A DNA stretch of 6,294 nt from Acidobacteriota bacterium. Lineage in GTDB: Bacteria > Acidobacteriota > UBA890 > WLXD01. This document shows, piece by piece, positions 1 to 6,294 of this stretch. A program made the translations under genes and the position numbers. The stretch spans positions 1 through 6,294 of the forward strand of contig JACZXM010000197.1 in assembly GCA_022571615.1 (NCBI GenBank), read 5' to 3'. How positions within the stretch are numbered: the stretch's first letter is position 1; each line of letters begins with the position of its first letter. The notes beneath the pieces are model-generated. The model ran no database searches. It saw nothing but the letters and a program-made list of their open reading frames with translations, and was not told the origin of the DNA.

Positions 1-685
1 CCTTACCCCAGAAAGTGCGGACGAACTCGATCCGGCTGTCACCGTCGGCGCCGGTCACGACGTGGTCGGCCAGGGAGTCATCTTCGCGCCGAAAGGTCAT
101 CCTGCCGGCGCCATCGGGCAGGTAGGCGAACCCGTCGTGAAAGAGCAGCCCGAAGGCGCGCGCCAGATCGGCGGCGGCGCCCGGCATCGGCATGTGATCG
201 GCGATCAGCATGAGACGACCGCCGCCCCGCACCCACTCTTCCACGGCCGCGATCTCCACTTCGGTGAACGCGCTCGGGTTGGGCAGCGACCAGTCCCCCA
301 CCTTCTCGGCCGCGATCGCGTTCGAAATGACCAGCAGGTCGAGGCCGGCCAGCGACTCAGCATCGAAAGTCGAGTCGAAACCCTCCACGCGATAGCCATC
401 GCGTCGCAGCAATTGCGCAAAGGGCCGAAAGCGACCATCGGCCGTGTGGTAGTTACCGTGGGCCTCGTCGATACCGACCCTGGGTCCGGTTCCTTTCACG
501 TATGCGGCCGGACCCGTATCGGGCAACTCGAAGTCCTCGGCCGCGCGCTGCACGGTTGTCACCAGCGGAGCCTGCGTGGCGCAGCCAGCACCTCCGACGA
601 CGAGCGCGACCAGAAGACACGCCACCCGAGCCGACCGCCCGGCCTCCTGCCTGTTTGCTCTCGAAACCGCTGCTAGGAAGATCAT
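1..685 (-). CDS. Putative lipoprotein with GATase1-like (DUF4350-like) domain, 3' end outside window
   Basis: This is the first 228 codons of a gene that runs off the left edge with no stop. The N-terminus has arginines (R9, R12, R17, R20), a hydrophobic stretch (about 21-32) and GGAGC with Cys35, which I read as a lipoprotein signal; the residue at -3 is Gly rather than Leu, so the lipobox is not ideal. The mature part has an alternating fold with landmarks DEAHGNYHTADGRF (73-86), LLRRDGYRV (92-100), LDLLVISNA (115-123), EIAAVEEWVRGGGRLMLIADH (144-164) and MPGAAADLARAFG (167-179). These resemble DUF4350 and other class I glutamine amidotransferase-like domains, which often sense or bind rather than catalyse. 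IADHMP (161-166) occupies the place where I would expect a nucleophile elbow, with no Cys, so I infer it is not an amidotransferase. ATG at 685 is the only in-frame ATG before the signal peptide; a GTG at residue 21 would remove the positive charges. It lies 44 bases after the permease stop, in the same direction, so it is probably co-transcribed. Function unknown. Confidence 0.8.
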   Translation of the reverse strand, partial: MIFLAAVSRANRQEAGRSARVACLLVALVVGGAGCATQAPLVTTVQRAAEDFELPDTGPAAYVKGTGPRVGIDEAHGNYHTADGRFRPFAQLLRRDGYRVEGFDSTFDAESLAGLDLLVISNAIAAEKVGDWSLPNPSAFTEVEIAAVEEWVRGGGRLMLIADHMPMPGAAADLARAFGLLFHDGFAYLPDGAGRMTFRREDDSLADHVVTGADGDSRIEFVRTFWGK

Positions 686-690
686 CGCGG

Positions 691-711
691 GGTGGACATT
701 ACTGCTCCACC
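691..711 (-). promoter_or_regulatory. Hairpin over a ribosome-binding site, with five-codon leader ORF before the lipoprotein
   Basis: Read on the minus strand, GGTGGA (711-706) and TCCACC (696-691) form a perfect six-base-pair stem around a nine-base loop. The stem includes most of a Shine-Dalgarno-like GGTGGAG (711-705). Five bases later, in the loop, is an ATG (699-697) that opens a five-codon frame, MSTPR, stopping with TGA at 684-682. That stop overlaps the lipoprotein ATG (685-683) as ATGA. The lipoprotein start has no good site of its own at normal spacing; GGTGGAG is about 19 bases away. This suggests translation of the lipoprotein is coupled to the leader frame and can be lowered by the hairpin. 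Base pairing and frames are seen directly; the regulatory role is inference. Confidence 0.4.
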
Positions 712-729
712 AAGGATCTTGGCAACCGG

Positions 730-3396
730 CTAGTCAACGCGCAGGGACTCGATCGGATCCACACGCGAGGCGCGTCGCGCGGGAAGGTAGCTCGCCAGCA
801 GACCGATCAAGACCATGGTGGCCGACATTCCCACGAACGTGACGACGTCGGCAGCTTGGACACCGAACAGCAGGCTGCCGAGAACGCGCGTCGTTCCCGC
901 CGCCACCGCAACGCCGATTACGACGCCGATGGCCAGCAAGCGAGAGCCCTGCATAACCACCATGCGTCGCACCTTCGTAGCTTGAGCGCCGAGTGCCATG
1001 CGCACGCCGATCTCGCGCCTGCGCGCCGCTACGACGTACGACAGCACGCCGAACAACCCGATGGCGCCGAGGATGAGCGCCAGCGAGGAGGCGATCCCGA
1101 GGGTGAGCATGGTGAACGACAGACTGACCATGGAATCGGCTGCCAGGCCCTCCATCGTGAACATTCGATACATCGGTGCCGTTGGCGACACCTCGCGCAC
1201 CGCGGCGCGGATCTCCGGCCCGATGCTGTCGGTTCGGCTGGTCTTGACGACGTAGGCAGGCGAACTGATCGCGCGGCCGTCGGGAGACTGGCCGACGAAC
1301 GGGAAGTACACGAGCGCCAGGGGCTCGTCGCGGAAGCTGTACTGCATGACATCCTCCACCACACCCACGACGGTGTCCCAGGTTTCCAGATCTCTGCGCC
1401 GAAGTTGGCGGCCGATCGGATCCTCTCGGGGCCAGAGAGTGTTCGCCGCCGTTTGGCTGATGACGACGTTGCCGAGCGTCGAGCCGTGGTCGTCGGCGGT
1501 GAACGCACGACCCTGTAGGAGGTCGATGCCCATGGTGCCGAAGTAGTCGCCCGCTGCCCAGGTGTATCTCATGAACGTGCCACCGTCGTCGTCGCCTTGG
1601 GTCGCTTCGGTGAAGAACCTCGTGCCCGCGAGCCCTTCGTTGAGCGGCACGTTCTCGACCAGGCCGACCGACTCGACCCCCGGCATCGCCGCGATCCGCT
1701 CCGCGAACTCGGTGTGGAAGCGGGCAAACGACGGCGCGTCACGCAGATGCTCATCGTCGGGGGCGATCTGGAAGGTGAAGATGTCGTCGGTGTCGTACCC
1801 GGGATCGACCTGGCGCAGCTCCCAGAAGCTCCTGATCAAGAGTCCAGACCCGATGAGCAAGACCAGGCCGAGCGCGGTCTGACCCACGACCAAGGCATCG
1901 CGTCCCCAGTGGCGTTCGCGAGTACAGCCGCGGCCCGATTCGTGCAGCCGCGTCAGCCGTGGCGCCGAGGCGCGTAGGGCGGGTACGAGGCCGCACGCCA
2001 GGGCGGCGAACGCGGCCGCCACGACCGTGAATAGAAGCGTCGACGCGGTCAGCCCTGCCTGCCCGATGCGCGGCACACCCGCTGGAGCGGCGCGCACCAA
2101 GCCAGGAACACCCAGCCACGCGATCAGGACCGCGAGGGCGCCGGCGAGCCCGGCGATGATCACCGCTTCGGCCATTTGCGAACGTACCAAGGCGCCGCGA
2201 CCGGCGCCGAGCGCCCGCCGTACCGCCAGGTCGCGCTGACGGTGCTCGGCGCGCACCATGAATAAGTTCGCAACGTTGGCGCAGGCGATCAGCAGGACGA
2301 CTGCCACGGCGCCCATCAGAATCCACAGCGGACCGGCCGCAGCGCCCAGCAGCTCCTCACTCAGCGGCCGTACCACCGGGCGGTGCTGCTCGATCAACCG
2401 TGCGTAGTTGGCCGATCCACCAAACCGCTCGGGGAGCTGTCGCGCCAGACCGGCGAGTTCGTCCACGAGCGCCTCGTGATCGACACCCGGTGCGACGCGG
2501 GCCACCAGTGGTTGCCCGAACCGCCCCGGCGTCAGCCCTTCGGCGCGCACCACGCTCGACAACCACAGCAACGTACCTTCGTCGGGGTACCAGAAGTCGG
2601 CACCCATGACCCCGATCACCGTGCGATCGCTTCCGGACACGTAGACGGTGCGTCCGATGATGTCCGGATCCGCGCCGAACCACGTGTTCCAGAGCGCGTG
2701 GCTGATCACCACGACGCGGTCCTCGTCCTCCGGCACCGGGAGTCGACCCAAGATCGGCGCTACCTGGAGGGTGTCGAACAGCGACCACGTCGGCCAGGAC
2801 ATGCGCACCCGCTCGATGTGGTCGTCCACGCGCAGCGTGTTGGTGAACGAGTTGTAGGTCGATACTCCCTCCAGCAGCTTCGATCGCTCGGCGTATTGCA
2901 GATAGAACTCTGCCGACACGCCGAACTCCTCGGGAAAATCGGACCCCGGCGCGGAGGCCGCGATATGCACGAGTCGATCCGCGTCGGCGTAAGGCAGGGG
3001 ATTGAGGAGCACGGCGTCCACGACGCTGAAGATCCCCACGTTCGCGCCGATCGCCAGGCCCAGCGTCACGATCGTGATCGCCGTGAAACCGGGCGCGCGG
3101 CGCAGAGCGTACACGGCATGACGCAGGTCGTTCATCCAGCTACTCAACATGGTTCCTGTGTCCTGTTTTTCCGGGGACGGCAGCCGCAGGTTCTTCCACG
3201 AGGGGTCCCGCCGTTCGGCGATGGCTGATCGAATCAGGTCGAGCGCTGTCGCGATCGCGAAGCCGAGGGCCGCAAGGCGCCCGCGGTGTAGAGCGCGACC
3301 GTGGTCGAGGCGGATCTGTTCCAGCATGTCGGGGGCGAACTGCAGACTGAACTCGGAGGGGAAAAGCCGTACCAGAAGTGTGAGAAGCGCTCTCAC
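730..3396 (-). CDS. ADOP-type FtsX/MacB-like ABC permease (acidobacterial duplicated orphan permease)
   Basis: This 888-residue inner-membrane protein matches the ADOP family in size and order of parts. Residues 1-65 are the ADOP N-terminal extension (RLFPSEFSLQFAPDMLEQIR, 10-29). Residues 88-136 carry the family hallmark: MNDLRHAVYALRRAPGF, then a first membrane helix and the NPLPY motif (132-136). A periplasmic MacB-type domain fills about 140-350. Membrane helices lie near 354-380, 408-436 and 449-472, with RRALGAGR (393-400) between them. The second half repeats the plan: helix near 500-523, periplasmic domain to about 755, helices near 763-790, 817-840 and 850-872, with RREIGVRMALGA (793-804). 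The C-terminus LPARRASRVDPIESLRVD is the usual FtsX/MacB ending. No Walker A or ABC signature is present, and no ATPase gene adjoins it, hence 'orphan'. Substrate and energy coupling are unknown; MacB relatives use mechanotransmission. The start is GTG, overlapping the padR stop as GTGA, with GAGGG five bases upstream, so translation is probably coupled to padR. Confidence 0.93.
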   Translation of the reverse strand: MRALLTLLVRLFPSEFSLQFAPDMLEQIRLDHGRALHRGRLAALGFAIATALDLIRSAIAERRDPSWKNLRLPSPEKQDTGTMLSSWMNDLRHAVYALRRAPGFTAITIVTLGLAIGANVGIFSVVDAVLLNPLPYADADRLVHIAASAPGSDFPEEFGVSAEFYLQYAERSKLLEGVSTYNSFTNTLRVDDHIERVRMSWPTWSLFDTLQVAPILGRLPVPEDEDRVVVISHALWNTWFGADPDIIGRTVYVSGSDRTVIGVMGADFWYPDEGTLLWLSSVVRAEGLTPGRFGQPLVARVAPGVDHEALVDELAGLARQLPERFGGSANYARLIEQHRPVVRPLSEELLGAAAGPLWILMGAVAVVLLIACANVANLFMVRAEHRQRDLAVRRALGAGRGALVRSQMAEAVIIAGLAGALAVLIAWLGVPGLVRAAPAGVPRIGQAGLTASTLLFTVVAAAFAALACGLVPALRASAPRLTRLHESGRGCTRERHWGRDALVVGQTALGLVLLIGSGLLIRSFWELRQVDPGYDTDDIFTFQIAPDDEHLRDAPSFARFHTEFAERIAAMPGVESVGLVENVPLNEGLAGTRFFTEATQGDDDGGTFMRYTWAAGDYFGTMGIDLLQGRAFTADDHGSTLGNVVISQTAANTLWPREDPIGRQLRRRDLETWDTVVGVVEDVMQYSFRDEPLALVYFPFVGQSPDGRAISSPAYVVKTSRTDSIGPEIRAAVREVSPTAPMYRMFTMEGLAADSMVSLSFTMLTLGIASSLALILGAIGLFGVLSYVVAARRREIGVRMALGAQATKVRRMVVMQGSRLLAIGVVIGVAVAAGTTRVLGSLLFGVQAADVVTFVGMSATMVLIGLLASYLPARRASRVDPIESLRVD

Positions 3397-3746
3397 GGCC
3401 GCCCTCGGACCATTCCGAGACGGCCCTCGGCGAGCTCCGCCACATCAGCCAGGCGGCGAGCCTCCGCGGCCAGGACCTGGCGTCCGGGCTCGGTCAGGCC
3501 GTAGTACTTCCGGGCTCGACCGGGATGCGGCGACGCCGGTTCCGGAGAGTCGGTTTCGGTCACCAGCCCACTCGTGATCAGCCGCGCCAGGACCCGATAC
3601 ATCGATCCGGCTCGGGGCGTGAGCGCCCCTGCGGATTCCGTTTCGACCGCTCTCTTGATCGCGTAGCCGTACAACGGCCCCTCGGCCATAGCCAACAGCA
3701 CGTGATACTCGAGGCTGCTTACGTTGTCAGCGTTTGACTCGGTCAT
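3393..3746 (-). CDS. PadR-family transcriptional regulator
   Basis: A 117-residue cytoplasmic DNA-binding protein of the short PadR class. The winged-helix region is clear: LEYHVLLAMAEGPLYGYAI (12-30) with the PLYGY signature, RAGSMYRVLARLITSGLV (45-62) as recognition helix and following helix, and RKYYGLTEPGRQVLAAE (79-95) as wing and start of the dimerisation helix, which ends near 110. The long C-terminal domain of larger PadR/Vir-like members is absent. ATG at 3746 is preceded by GAGG (3756-3753) at six bases. The stop TGA overlaps the permease GTG start by four bases. PadR proteins are mostly repressors that often control their own operon. Paired with an ADOP permease, this one most likely represses padR, the permease and the lipoprotein from the dyad upstream. 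The signal it responds to cannot be read from the sequence. Confidence 0.93.
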   Translation of the reverse strand: MTESNADNVSSLEYHVLLAMAEGPLYGYAIKRAVETESAGALTPRAGSMYRVLARLITSGLVTETDSPEPASPHPGRARKYYGLTEPGRQVLAAEARRLADVAELAEGRLGMVRGRP

Positions 3747-3768
3747 CGGGATCCTCGGCTTCGAAGGT

Positions 3769-3789
3769 TAAATACTCTTGCAGTATATA
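3769..3789 (-). promoter_or_regulatory. Candidate padR operator overlapping the -10 element
   Basis: The arms ATACT (3772-3776) and AGTAT (3782-3786) form a perfect five-base dyad around CTTGC. Pairing continues outward for two more pairs (3770/3788 and 3769/3789) after one mismatch. Read on the minus strand, TATACT (3787-3782) inside the dyad is a good -10 hexamer, which would place the transcript start near 3775, about 29 bases before the padR ATG. No convincing -35 is seen; the best-spaced hexamer is TGCGCA (3810-3805). A dyad over the -10 of a padR gene fits autorepression. The dyad is seen directly; its role is inferred from the family's habits. Confidence 0.55.
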
Positions 3790-3802
3790 CGCCGAAGGAG
3801 TA

Positions 3803-3850
3803 GTTGCGCACGTGCGCCGCAACCTGGTGTGACGGTCAGTGCCCGGACCG
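3803..3850 (-). terminator. Two GC-rich inverted repeats after the ATPase stop, possible transcript end
   Basis: Downstream of the ATPase stop codon, two inverted repeats follow each other on the minus strand. The first pairs CGGTC with GACCG (3850-3846 and 3837-3833) around an eight-base loop. The second pairs GTTGCG with CGCAAC (3823-3818 and 3808-3803) around nine bases, and contains the 12-base perfect palindrome GCGCACGTGCGC (3806-3817). Neither is followed by a T-tract, so neither is a standard intrinsic terminator. They separate the ATPase from the padR promoter. The second could instead be a protein-binding site, as it covers the -35 region of that promoter. Confidence 0.3.
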
Positions 3851-3859
3851 AGTTTCGCG

Positions 3860-6202
3860 TTAGGGAGTGCGGGCGCGACCCAGGCGGAGTGCGTTGGTGA
3901 TGACCGAGACCGACGAGAAGCTCATCGCTGCGGCGGCGAGCATCGGCGACAGCAGCAGACCTACGAACGGATACAGCACCCCGGCCGCGATCGGCACCCC
4001 AACCGCGTTGTAGCCGAACGCGAACATGAGGTTCTGGCGAATGTTGCGCATGGTGGCCCGCGAGAGCCGGCGCGCGCGCACGATCCCAGTCAGGTCGCCC
4101 TTGATCAGCGTCACGCCCGCGCTCTCCATCGCCACATCGGTGCCGGTGCCCATCGCGATGCCGACGTGCGCCTGCGCCAGTGCCGGCGCGTCGTTGATGC
4201 CATCGCCGGCCATCGCGACGATGCGCCCCGCGGCCTGCAGGCGCTTCACCTCCACCACCTTGTCCTCGGGCAGAACCTCGGCCTCCACCTCGTCGATGCC
4301 GAGCTGGTGCGCGACCGCTTCGGCGGTACCACGGGCATCCCCGGTCAACATGACGATGCGCAGGCCCTCCGCCTTGAGCGCCGCGATGGCGGCGGGTGTG
4401 GTCTCCTTGATCGGATCGGCCACCGCCACCAGACCCGCGAGCGCCCCGTCCACCGCAACGAACATGACCGTCTGACCTTCTGCCCGCCGCGCGTCGGCCT
4501 TCGCCAACGCGTCGCCCGGCTCCAGGCCGAGCTCCCCGAGCATCTTCGCGTTTCCGAGCGCCACGTCGTGGCCGTCGACCCGGCCGCGCACGCCTTTACC
4601 CGTCACCGAGTCAAAGTCCTCCACTGGCAGCAAGGCGAGCGCCCGTTCCTCGGCGCCCCGCACGATGGCCTCGGCGAGCGGGTGCTCGCTCCCACGCTCT
4701 AGCGAAGCGGCGAGCTTCAGGAGCTCCTCCTCGGCCAGTGCGCCGAGCGACTCGAAGCCGACCAGCGCGGGACGGCCCTCGGTCAGCGTGCCGGTCTTGT
4801 CGGTGACCAGCGTGTCGACCTGGCACATGACCTCGATGGCTTCGGCATTCTTGAACAGCACGCCCTCCAGGGCGCCCTTCCCGGTCGCCACCATGATGGA
4901 CATCGGCGTGGCCAGCCCCAGCGCACATGGACAGGCGATGATCAGTACCGCGACGGCATTGACTAGCGCGGTCGCCAACCGCGGCTCGGGCCCGACCAGC
5001 GCCCAGATCGCAAAGGTCACGATGGCAATCAGGATGACGCCGGGAACGAACACACCGGCCACCTGGTCGGCCAGCCTCTGGATCGGCGCCCGGCTGCGCT
5101 GAGCCTCAGCCACCATCTGCACGATGCGGGCGAGCAGGGTGTCGGCACCCACTCTCTCGGCGCGAATCACCAACCCGCCCGTTCCGTTCACCGTCGCGCC
5201 GATCACGGGATCGCCGACCTGCTTGGTCACCGGCAACGCCTCTCCGGTCACCATCGATTCGTCGATGTTGCTGGTGCCCTCGAGCACGACGCCGTCGACG
5301 GGCACTTTCTCGCCGGGTCGTACCCGAAGCTTGTCGCCGAGTTGCACCTGATCGAGGGGCACGTCGTCTTCTGTGCCGTCGTCCTTGATGCGGCGTGCCG
5401 TCTTGGGCACTAGGCCGAGTAGGGCACGGATAGCCGCACCCGTCTGGCTGCGCGCCCGGAGCTCCATCACCTGGCCGACCAGGACCAGGGTGGTGATAAC
5501 GGCGGCGGCCTCGAAATAGCGCGCCACCACGCCGTGCTCACGGAACCCGGGCGGAAAGACGTCCGGCAGGAGCACGGCGACCACCGAGTATCCGTACGCG
5601 ACCGCGACACCGAGGCTGATCAGGGTGAACATGTTCAGGCTGCGGTTGGCCAACGACTGCACGCCCCGCACGAAGAACGGCCACGCTCCGTAGAAGATGA
5701 CCGGCGTGGCCAGGGCGAGCTCGATCCAGGCGTACGCCTCGGGGGACGCCAACGCCTGCAGCGGACGGCGAGGGATGAGGTCGCCCATGGCGATGACGAA
5801 CACCGGCAGGGTCAACACGGCGCTGACCACCAGTCGCCGAGTCATGTCGCGCAGCTCGCCGTCGTCTTCGGGCTCGGCCGTGATCAGGACCGGTTCGAGC
5901 GCCATGCCGCAGATCGGGCAGGTCCCCGGTCCGATCTGGCGGACCTCGGGGTGCATGGGACAGGTGTACTTCGTGCCCTCGGGCGCGGCCGTAGGCGGTG
6001 GAGCGTCAGGGGAGAACGCGGCCGGGTCGGCTTCGAACTTCGCCTTGCAGCCCGCGCCGCAGAAGTGGAACTCCTGCCCATCGTGGACCGCGTGATGGGG
6101 CGTGGTGTCGGGGTCGACCACCATCCCGCAGACCGGGTCGAGCGTCGGGGTCGGCTCCGGGTCGGATTCGTGATGGTGCCCGTGCGCGTGGCGGTCGTGC
6201 AT
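3860..6202 (-). CDS. copA: Cu(+)-exporting P1B-type ATPase with N-terminal YHS and CPMHP/CPICGM metal-binding domains
   Basis: A 780-residue inner-membrane pump that uses ATP to move heavy-metal ions, most likely Cu(+) (or Ag(+)), out of the cytoplasm. The N-terminus is His-rich ([10 protein letters not shown], 2-11). A YHS domain follows (DPVCGM 22-27, [12 protein letters not shown] 45-56), then a heavy-metal-binding domain (YTCPMHPEV 79-87, CPICGM 95-100); there is no GMTCxxC HMA domain. The core has eight predicted membrane helices, near 124-143, 157-178, 188-212, 227-247, 382-404, 411-438, 720-745 and 746-770. The actuator TGEALP is at 319-324, the transport motif CPC at 424-426 and the phosphorylation site DKTGT at 468-472 (Asp468). 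SEHPLA with His507, MLTGD (618-622) and GDGIND (666-671) complete the ATP-binding set. YN in helix 7 (731-732) and MSFSS in helix 8 (760-764) point to the Cu(+) subgroup (P1B-1). All catalytic residues are intact. ATG at 6202 has only a weak AGG upstream. The symbol copA is by subgroup; silP-like naming is also used for this domain layout. Confidence 0.92.
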   Translation of the reverse strand: MHDRHAHGHHHESDPEPTPTLDPVCGMVVDPDTTPHHAVHDGQEFHFCGAGCKAKFEADPAAFSPDAPPPTAAPEGTKYTCPMHPEVRQIGPGTCPICGMALEPVLITAEPEDDGELRDMTRRLVVSAVLTLPVFVIAMGDLIPRRPLQALASPEAYAWIELALATPVIFYGAWPFFVRGVQSLANRSLNMFTLISLGVAVAYGYSVVAVLLPDVFPPGFREHGVVARYFEAAAVITTLVLVGQVMELRARSQTGAAIRALLGLVPKTARRIKDDGTEDDVPLDQVQLGDKLRVRPGEKVPVDGVVLEGTSNIDESMVTGEALPVTKQVGDPVIGATVNGTGGLVIRAERVGADTLLARIVQMVAEAQRSRAPIQRLADQVAGVFVPGVILIAIVTFAIWALVGPEPRLATALVNAVAVLIIACPCALGLATPMSIMVATGKGALEGVLFKNAEAIEVMCQVDTLVTDKTGTLTEGRPALVGFESLGALAEEELLKLAASLERGSEHPLAEAIVRGAEERALALLPVEDFDSVTGKGVRGRVDGHDVALGNAKMLGELGLEPGDALAKADARRAEGQTVMFVAVDGALAGLVAVADPIKETTPAAIAALKAEGLRIVMLTGDARGTAEAVAHQLGIDEVEAEVLPEDKVVEVKRLQAAGRIVAMAGDGINDAPALAQAHVGIAMGTGTDVAMESAGVTLIKGDLTGIVRARRLSRATMRNIRQNLMFAFGYNAVGVPIAAGVLYPFVGLLLSPMLAAAAMSFSSVSVITNALRLGRARTP

Positions 6203-6294
6203 TGGACTTGCCTAGAAACAGGACACCGAGAGGGAGGTCAGTCTGGTGGCGCGGACCCTAGCAGCCCGTGGCAGAAGTGGCGTGGGTCGCGTTG
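6203..6294. other. Leader upstream of the ATPase, no gene supported
   Basis: These 92 bases hold the presumed 5' leader of the ATPase gene. All three minus-strand frames reach a stop before the ATPase start, so at most a few C-terminal codons of another gene could be present. CTGACC (6242-6237) resembles a -35, but no good -10 follows, and I do not see the paired ACCTTCC-type arms of a CueR/MerR operator. The promoter may lie beyond the right edge. Confidence 0.4.

Noticed and set aside
62..676. A 204-codon plus-strand open frame opposite the lipoprotein
   Set aside because: The minus-strand frame has a signal peptide, lipoprotein cysteine and family motifs, while the plus-strand product has none.
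502..1518. A 338-codon plus-strand open frame opposite the permease and lipoprotein genes
   Set aside because: It lies antisense to the well-supported permease and lipoprotein frames, has a low-complexity Arg/His/Ala-rich composition typical of a GC-rich shadow frame, and shows no recognisable domain.
3839..4702. A 287-codon plus-strand open frame opposite the 3' part of the ATPase gene
   Set aside because: The ATPase frame has conserved motifs throughout this stretch; the antisense product is rich in Arg, His and Gly with no recognisable fold, as expected for a shadow.
6203..6245. CueR/MerR-like operator before the Cu ATPase
   Set aside because: CTGACCTCCC looks like one half of such a site, but there is no matching inverted arm and no good -10 at 19-base spacing.
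6249..6294. Imperfect inverted repeat GCGGACCC / GGGTCGC as a terminator of an upstream gene
   Set aside because: The arms need a bulge, the loop is over 20 bases long, no T-tract follows, and no upstream gene is visible.
1..6294. Mobile elements, tRNA or rRNA genes, CRISPR repeats
   Set aside because: No transposase or integrase motifs, cloverleaf genes, or spaced direct repeats were seen; the window is almost filled by four ordinary coding frames.

Overview
The window carries four genes, all on the minus strand and read from right to left: a copper-type P1B ATPase, a short PadR-family regulator, a large FtsX/MacB-like permease of the acidobacterial duplicated orphan permease (ADOP) type, and the N-terminal part of a lipoprotein cut by the left edge. 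The DNA is visibly GC-rich, and long open frames on the opposite strand are shadows of these genes. A PadR gene directly followed by an ADOP permease is a pairing I associate with Acidobacteriota, Gemmatimonadota and related GC-rich soil or sediment lineages. That assignment is inferred from gene content only; there is no RNA marker gene here.

Layout from right to left. Positions 6294-6203 are a short leader with no gene that I can support. Positions 6202-3860 encode a 780-residue Cu(+)-exporting ATPase with a His-rich N-terminus, a YHS domain and a CPMHP/CPICGM metal-binding domain in place of the usual HMA domain. Positions 3859-3747 are intergenic. The half nearer the ATPase holds two GC-rich inverted repeats (possible transcript end). 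The half nearer padR holds a -10-like hexamer inside an ATACT-N5-AGTAT dyad, a good candidate for a PadR operator. Positions 3746-3393 are padR. It overlaps the permease gene (3396-730) by four bases (GTGA). After a 44-base gap the lipoprotein begins at 685 and runs off the window.

PadR, permease and lipoprotein look like one operon, probably repressed by its own PadR protein. The permease has two FtsX-type membrane halves and two large periplasmic domains but no ATPase in the gene or beside it, so its energy source and substrate are unknown. The lipoprotein has a class I glutamine amidotransferase-like (DUF4350-like) core and would sit outside the cytoplasm, where it could work with the periplasmic parts of the permease; that link is inference. 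The gap before the lipoprotein has a small regulatory layout: a good ribosome-binding site serves a five-codon reading frame whose stop overlaps the lipoprotein start, and the same site lies in a six-base-pair hairpin.

Nothing here amounts to a clearly new system. The parts most worth checking are the lipoprotein as a possible ADOP partner, the mini-ORF/hairpin leader, and the PadR operator.
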